A stretch of DNA of 64,000 nucleotides from Pomphorhynchus laevis (Eukaryota > Acanthocephala > Palaeacanthocephala > Echinorhynchida > Pomphorhynchidae). The notes below the pieces were generated by a model. The model made no database searches. It had not been told where the DNA came from and saw only the letters and a program-made list of their open reading frames with translations. The position numbers were made by a program, and so were the translations under genes. Below are positions 58,275 to 64,000 of the stretch, one piece after another. The DNA lies in the NCBI GenBank assembly GCA_012934845.2, contig WNNJ02000537.1:62001-126000 (forward strand), read 5' to 3'. Every line of letters starts with the position of its first letter. Positions within the stretch are counted from its first letter, which is position 1.

Positions 58275-58493
58275 CAATTCTTTGCTCACATCTAAAGGTA
58301 AAGCTGTGACAAAAGCTCTTTTTATAACGATCTCTTCCGTTATATTAGATGCGTGAGAAAGTTGTCGTAAGTCAGTTAGAAAAATATCAATGGGTTCCTC
58401 TTCACATTTATTGGCTATCAATCTTTCTAAAGCTATAAACGGATATAGGCCAAATACGCGTCGTAATCGCTTTTTGATAATGTCATCATTCAC
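58275..58493 (-). mobile_element. Gag-like fossil (copy 3)
   Basis: Same frame as copies 1 and 2, with a few residue changes (LRQLSHAS where the others have LRRLSHAS). Confidence 0.5.
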
Positions 58494-59896
58494 ATCAGAG
58501 TGTAGTCAAATTCCAATTATAGAAGATAAGTAATATATGTTCAAGTTAATTACAATTGAAAATTGCTTCGACGGAAACTTCAATAAATCTGTATTGCTAA
58601 TTGTTGAGTCAATTTGATTAATAAAGTATTATTTACTATATTTACCGATATTATTTATTATATTTACCGATTCCAAGGAAACTATTAACATTATACAATT
58701 TGCAATGCAAACCATTACTAACAACCAGAGGATCAAACTTTCAATTGCTTTAATGTAAGAAACCAAGATTGAGTGAATCAATTCTTGCTATGTAATTTTT
58801 AGGTTTTGTTTGAATCGGCATTGCTCGAGATACCGATTCAAACAATCGTTAGATTGTTTGAATCGATAGATCTATTTTCTAATAGATTTGAACAATAATT
58901 AGAACAAAATATTAGATAATATTAATTATAGTTATGGAAAAAGTATTTTCCTAATATCTAAACAAGAGTAAAATATTTATGCATTTAAATAAAATTAAAT
59001 AAAATATTAGTTTATATTAATTATACTTATGGAAAAAGTATTTTCCCAATATCTAAACAAGAGTAAAATATTTATGCATATAAATTAAATAAAATATCCG
59101 ATAATATTAATTATACTTTTGGAAACAAAATATTAGATTATATTAATTATACTTTTGAAAAAAGTATTTTTTTAATATCTAAATATAAAAAATAGTAAAA
59201 TATTCTCAAATTAAAATATGATCACATTATTTAGAATCAATTCTTAAAGAAAACAACACTTTTTACGTCATTTACAAGTTCCATGTATTTATCATGTTAT
59301 TATAACATATTTTGGAATTTTATAAATTTTGTAATATAGTTATAGATATTACATATCCATTACCAGGCGAAACTTATTTGATATCCCCTTTTTTAATTTT
59401 TTTGAATTTTCAATTACTTTAGATTCGTAACAGCACGATTATATGTTCAGGTATTTAAATCAATTCTTGTTATAAAATGATTGATTGAAGAAAAATGATC
59501 ATTAAATAATCTGCATGAGTCCTCATTTTAAACGTTATCCAATAAGCGTCATTAAATATTAGCATTTATTCACATATTGTTCTTTTATCGGTAACCAATC
59601 ATTGTTAAATATTTAGTCAATTCTATTCATACTTTGTCGGTATCTATTCAAACTTCACTCAATCACCTGCATGACCTATTTGCATTCCTTATTTAATGGC
59701 ATATTGATTTTGTTACGTCATTCATTATAGTATCATCTGATATTCCTCTAAGCTTTGATCATAATATACAGATATTATTCGAATATCAACAATTACTCGT
59801 ATAACCATGTTTTTATTACAAAAACAAAAATTCAATTTACTGACGTTATAGTTGTGTTGACGCATTTAACCACATTTTTATAGAACCGAATCAGTT

Positions 59897-60123
59897 TTAC
59901 TCATCTGATGATTCATATTCATCTTTCTCTAGTAGCATATTTGGGATTCCATTTTTTATTGGAAATTTTCGACCGCTTTCAGGACATATAAGTTCTCCTT
60001 CAATGATATCCACTTCTAACAATGCTCGATGGATTTTTTGCATAACATTTTCTTTATCATTTGGTATGGCATGAGAGGAATCAAAATGAGGAGGATTATC
60101 ACGATTTAAGCCGTCATCGTAGC
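59897..60123 (-). CDS. TRMT112-like terminal exon (copy 3)
   Basis: It carries the same open frame as the other copies, from acceptor AG at 60125-60124 to the stop at 59899-59897. All three copies keep CPESGRKF and GIPNMLL, consistent with recent duplication. Confidence 0.82.
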
Positions 60124-60358
60124 CTAACTAAAATGTAAGCACGTTAAAGTTAACTATAAATTTTAACTAAGTACATAACTAAAGTAATATTTATCACAAT
60201 ATATCGATATAAACTATTCACATCAAAATTAATCATATTAAAGACTTAAATTAACAATTATCTGATTATTAATTAATTAATTAATAAATTATTAATCAAT
60301 TATTATTAATCAATTATTAATTAATTTATTAAGAATTTTATAAAGAGTAAAATAAGTT

Positions 60359-60735
60359 TTATAAAAAATCGATGTTTCTACAAGATTGATATATATGGTA
60401 TATATCAATGGTATTGATATTATATGGTATGCATGAATGCTCATGCAAAAATATGTTTCTTGTAAATTTAAATATGTCATCTTTACGATATAAATTAAAA
60501 GTAGTTTTAGTTAATGTTAATTTAATGTTCATATCTAGATATACACCTTCTTTATCATTAATATTGGTTTTGTTAAGAATAAGGCTTTCTGGATAAATGT
60601 GCTCACTAATTGAATAAAAATTATTAGAATTAAATACACATATATCATCAATGTATCGAAACATTTATTTCATATATTTATATTGCTTAGATTTAGTTTT
60701 TAAACAGTTATGATCAAATTCATATTCTATATTCA
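60359..60735 (-). mobile_element. PLE-2 fragment with YIDD box (copy 3)
   Basis: Same as 3525-3904 in inverted orientation. Confidence 0.75.
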
Positions 60736-61324
60736 TATTCTACTTAATTCTTCTGTATCAACTAGCATATTTGGAACTTTAATTTGATATAATGAGTTAA
60801 ATATCACTAACTAAATTCGTTGTAAAACTTTGGGCTGAACAAATTAGTTCCAATACAAAATTTTAATCAATTTAAGATTATTTTTGTAAAGGTGTTGTTC
60901 AGATAATTGGTCACCAACTGTCTACTTGGTTCTAAGGTTTAAAGACTACTAAGAAATCAAAGAGCATAAAGTTTCTTTTTTGGAACTCCATGGAAACTGA
61001 ATGTATCTATTGAATACAGTTACCTTTCTAAGTTTTTCAAGTGCTACAGATTTGAATAAATATGTTTAAATTTAGGATATTAAAATTTTCATAATTTGAG
61101 ATAAGATAATTATTCTAAGATTTAAAAATAATTAGATTTTATTAATTATTAATTAGAAATTGGGAATGCCAATTATGATAATAGAAAATTTCTAAATTTT
61201 AATTAAGTGATATCCAGAAAATTTATGTATAAATCAAGACTAAAAATTGGAGCTAAGAGCCTAACTTAATTTTGAAACAAGTTTATGTTTATTTGATCTA
61301 CCTAAATAAATAAGATAACATGAA
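60736..61324. other. Noncoding stretch (mirror of 2941-3480)
   Basis: No gene is seen. Confidence 0.5.
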
Positions 61325-63096
61325 AAATATTTTGATGGTTGCCATCTAAAAATTCACAACTATCAGTTATGGATAAAAGTGAAAAAAAATATAATACTAA
61401 AATTAAAAGCTTCATAAGAGCTGCATCCTACTGTACGTATTCTTATAATATGTCGAAATATATTGTTAATATTTTAAAACATTATGAACACAACGACCAT
61501 TTTTCTTTTATTAAAGATGGTCCACACATTTCTAATTTTATGAAATTTTAAATAGTTGATGATGATCCATTATTGATAAATAATTATTGGAGTTGGATCA
61601 AAGAAAAGAGGTAAATATTTTTGATATTTCGCTAACTTCTGTTTGCTTCTTCAGAAAATTACCTAATTTTATTCATTTTAGTAATAATAAATTTTTATAA
61701 TAATTTTCTGAAGATGCTAACATAGTTTGCGAAATATTAACAATAATTCCTCTTTTCTTTGATCCAACTCCAAAAAATATTTATTTAATTAGAAATAAAC
61801 TGATGACATTAGAGTATTTACTGCGGATATAATCTCTCTGGTTAATAATAAATTAAATTAATTAATATTATTTTTTAATAAATATTTTTTATTTCTTGAG
61901 AATTATATTAATAATTAATTTATATATTAATTATCATATTATTCCTTAATAATTAATATTATTAAATTTTTTTAATAATTTAATTTTTTAGAAATAAACT
62001 GGTGACATTAGAGTATTTACTGCGGATGTTATTTCCCTGTTTACGAATATTACGTTGGTTATTACAATTGATTTAGCCAGTGATATTTTTGTTAATAATC
62101 CTATAAATTGGTGTCTTAATAAAGATGACTGGACTAATTTGTTAGTTGTTTGCATTCAAAGATGTAATTTTTTGTTCGGTTCTTAAATGTGGGACCTGGC
62201 AGATGGTTTATCCATGGGAAATTTACTAGCACCAATACTAGCTGAAATCTACATGAGGCATTGGGAGAAAAACTTTGTTAATGAAATTCCTTTTATTATA
62301 GATTGGCACCGTCATGTAGATGATGTTTTTATTGTCTGTAGAAATGAAAGTAGTGACCTATACTTATTAAACAAATTGAATTCAAAAGAATCGTATATAC
62401 AGTGGAACATTGGTTTATAAACTGAAGCAGGTTTACCTTAGATGTTTTAGTTTTGAAAGATTCCAACCAAGTTTATCAAACGAAAGTTTTTCAAAAGAAT
62501 GAGTTATTACATGACATCACTTACAATTCCTTTGTATCCAAAGAATTGTTGATTTTATCTGCAATGTATATATTTTATAGAGCAAAAATGATTTGCTCCA
62601 ACACTTTATTAAAAAAAGTAGATATTCGATTATTCGGATTAATTTGTTAAAGAGTGACTTTCCAGAACGGGCTATAAAGAAATCTTACTATAAAAGCATC
62701 AGTGTTAGGAAAAAACCTTTTGGGCTCTCTAAGAAAAAAGTATATATTGGAATTCTTTTTATTATCGAAAAACGATACTATGTATTTATTAAATTTATAT
62801 ATAAAAATAAAATATCAAATATCAATTACTGATGTCACAATTTATAATAAAACATTACCTAAATTACATAATATTTTTAAATTAAAACCGAAATTTAATA
62901 ATTATTTTATTGTTTATAAGATATCATGTGATAACAGTTCCGCTTATTATATCGGTCAAACTGGACAGGGTTTGGAAAAACGCATCTCACAACATAAATA
63001 TAGCATTTAACGTGGTAGTATGATGGGCGTGTCAACACATAATCTACTAAATTTAGAACATATCGTTAATTTTGGTAAAGCCTCTATTCTATATAT
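61325..63096 (+). mobile_element. PLE-1 (copy 3), broken
   Basis: Same order of RT and GIY-YIG pieces as 34890-36660, with MITE-like element 2 at 61587-61773. Confidence 0.85.
61587..61773. mobile_element. MITE-like element 2 (copy 3)
   Basis: A 187-bp foldback. See 2488-2676. Confidence 0.8.
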
Positions 63097-63099
63097 AAT

Positions 63100-63351
63100 T
63101 GTACACAGAACAGTGCGTTTAACACTGTGAATATATTGTGCTTGCTGTTTAAAAATAAATTTCATCTTTGTTGATCTTGCTCAAAAATTCGAAAAACTAA
63201 GATTGATATAATTTTTTCCAAATTAAAAAAAAATATTTAAAAAATTATATCTTAGTTTTCGAATTTTTAAGAAAGATCATCAAAGATGAAATTTATTTTT
63301 AAAAAGCAAGCACAATATATTCTCAGTGTTAAACACACTGTTCTGTGTACA
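63100..63351. mobile_element. MITE-like element 1 (copy 3)
   Basis: A 252-bp foldback. See 910-1161. Confidence 0.8.
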
Positions 63352-63608
63352 TTTTTGTCAATCCAGCTTCAAATTCTTATATTTTTAAATTTAAAATTTT
63401 ATTTAATTTTTATTGTTGGTTTTAAATGGCACATTACATATTGATTTATTAACATTTATAGTAACTATTGAGCATAATTAACGATAGGAGATTTGACCAA
63501 ATTAAATAAGATTAATCGAGATCCTCTCGCAATTAAGCAAATAATTAACCTCTATAAATATTATATCACTTGAATACTTATAAAATATAAGATCATGACT
63601 TTTAGGTA

Positions 63609-63737
63609 GAAATTTTCCTCTGCTGCCTTTCTGTAAAAACAAACGGTACAGTTTGTAAGGAAAACATTTCCACTTGTAATGTTTTCCTTACAAACTGTAT
63701 CGTTTGTTTTTACAGTAAGGCAGCAGAGGAAAATTTC
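63609..63737. mobile_element. 129-bp foldback with 60-bp arms
   Basis: Arms 63609-63668 and 63678-63737 are complementary at 58 of 60 positions around a 9-base loop. The outer ends are GAAATTTTCCTCTGCTG and its mirror. It starts exactly where the direct duplicate leaves homology with 37173, so it sits on a rearrangement joint or inserted at one. Confidence 0.9.
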
Positions 63738-64000
63738 AGCAGATCATTAAAGGACCGAAACACGAAATGTAGGCGTAGGCTCACTGCTGATAAGGTCCAC
63801 CTACGCTGATTGTAGTGTACAGTGCTGCATCTAGGATTAAAGAATTCACACGAGGATAATTGATGAAGCCGACCAAATGATGATACTCGCTCGTGTATGC
63901 AATTATTCATTCTATTAACCTGGCAGATTCCGGTTTCCTGTCAAGAAGATTCAAAAGACAGATTGTCGGTTGTTTCCGGCAACTGTAGTGCTATCTCCGT
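63738..64000. repeat. Diverged end of the minisatellite-bearing element family, then unassigned DNA
   Basis: CATTAAAGGACCGAA, TGATAAGGTCCACC and TAGGATTAAAG line up in order with 44375-44480 of the TIR element, at lower identity. 63870-64000 is more GC-rich than average for the window and shows no frame I recognise. Confidence 0.45.

Noticed and set aside
63710-63910. Minus-strand 66-codon frame
   Set aside because: It runs across a foldback arm and a repeat end, with no recognisable protein motif.
1-64000. Whole window as an assembly artefact
   Set aside because: Copies differ in unit number, in a 220-bp indel and in scattered substitutions, so they are distinct sequences. Wrong chaining of haplotypes is still possible and is noted as a check.

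Overview
The window is nuclear DNA of an AT-rich invertebrate animal. The evidence is spliced GT-AG genes for metazoan proteins (FUT8, TRMT112), several Penelope-like retroelement (PLE) families, an RTE/Rex3-type LINE and a Jockey/CR1-type LINE, and many foldback repeats. No species can be named from the sequence alone. There are no operons, rRNA genes or CRISPR arrays, and I recognised no tRNA.

The layout is a mosaic of large, nearly identical duplications. Block A (about 300-8957) holds a broken PLE, the last exon of TRMT112, a gag-like fossil and a relic FUT8 exon. It recurs inverted at 28422-37500 (A') and again at about 54640-63609 (A''). Block B (17770-27922) holds FUT8 exons 1-2, a Rex3-like LINE and a second PLE. 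It recurs inverted at 41361-51445 (B'). The stretch 25288-37173 (end of B plus A') recurs in direct orientation at 51446-63609. Unique stretches are 8958-17769 (LINE debris and FUT8 exons 3-7), 37535-41360 (a long open reading frame and LINE debris) and 63610-64000 (a foldback and another repeat end).

Host genes: FUT8, core alpha-1,6-fucosyltransferase, is complete on the minus strand from 24357 to 11354. Its seven coding exons splice in frame to 525 codons. A truncated copy with exons 1 and 2 only lies on the plus strand at 44856-50816. Older relics of FUT8 exon 5 (three copies) and exon 1 (three copies) show that FUT8 sequence was duplicated before the recent block duplications. TRMT112 is represented by its terminal exon only, in three intact copies.

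Most notable are: (1) a 614-codon uninterrupted frame at 37813-39657 with a nuclease-like N-terminus, sitting in what looks like a retro-insertion with an A-rich end and recognisable empty sites nearby; (2) both ends of B' falling on the same 14-base sequence inside two different PLE copies; and (3) a repeat unit of 334 bp that is single in block A but triplicated in both inverted copies. PLE-1, PLE-2 and the LINEs are broken in every copy seen here.
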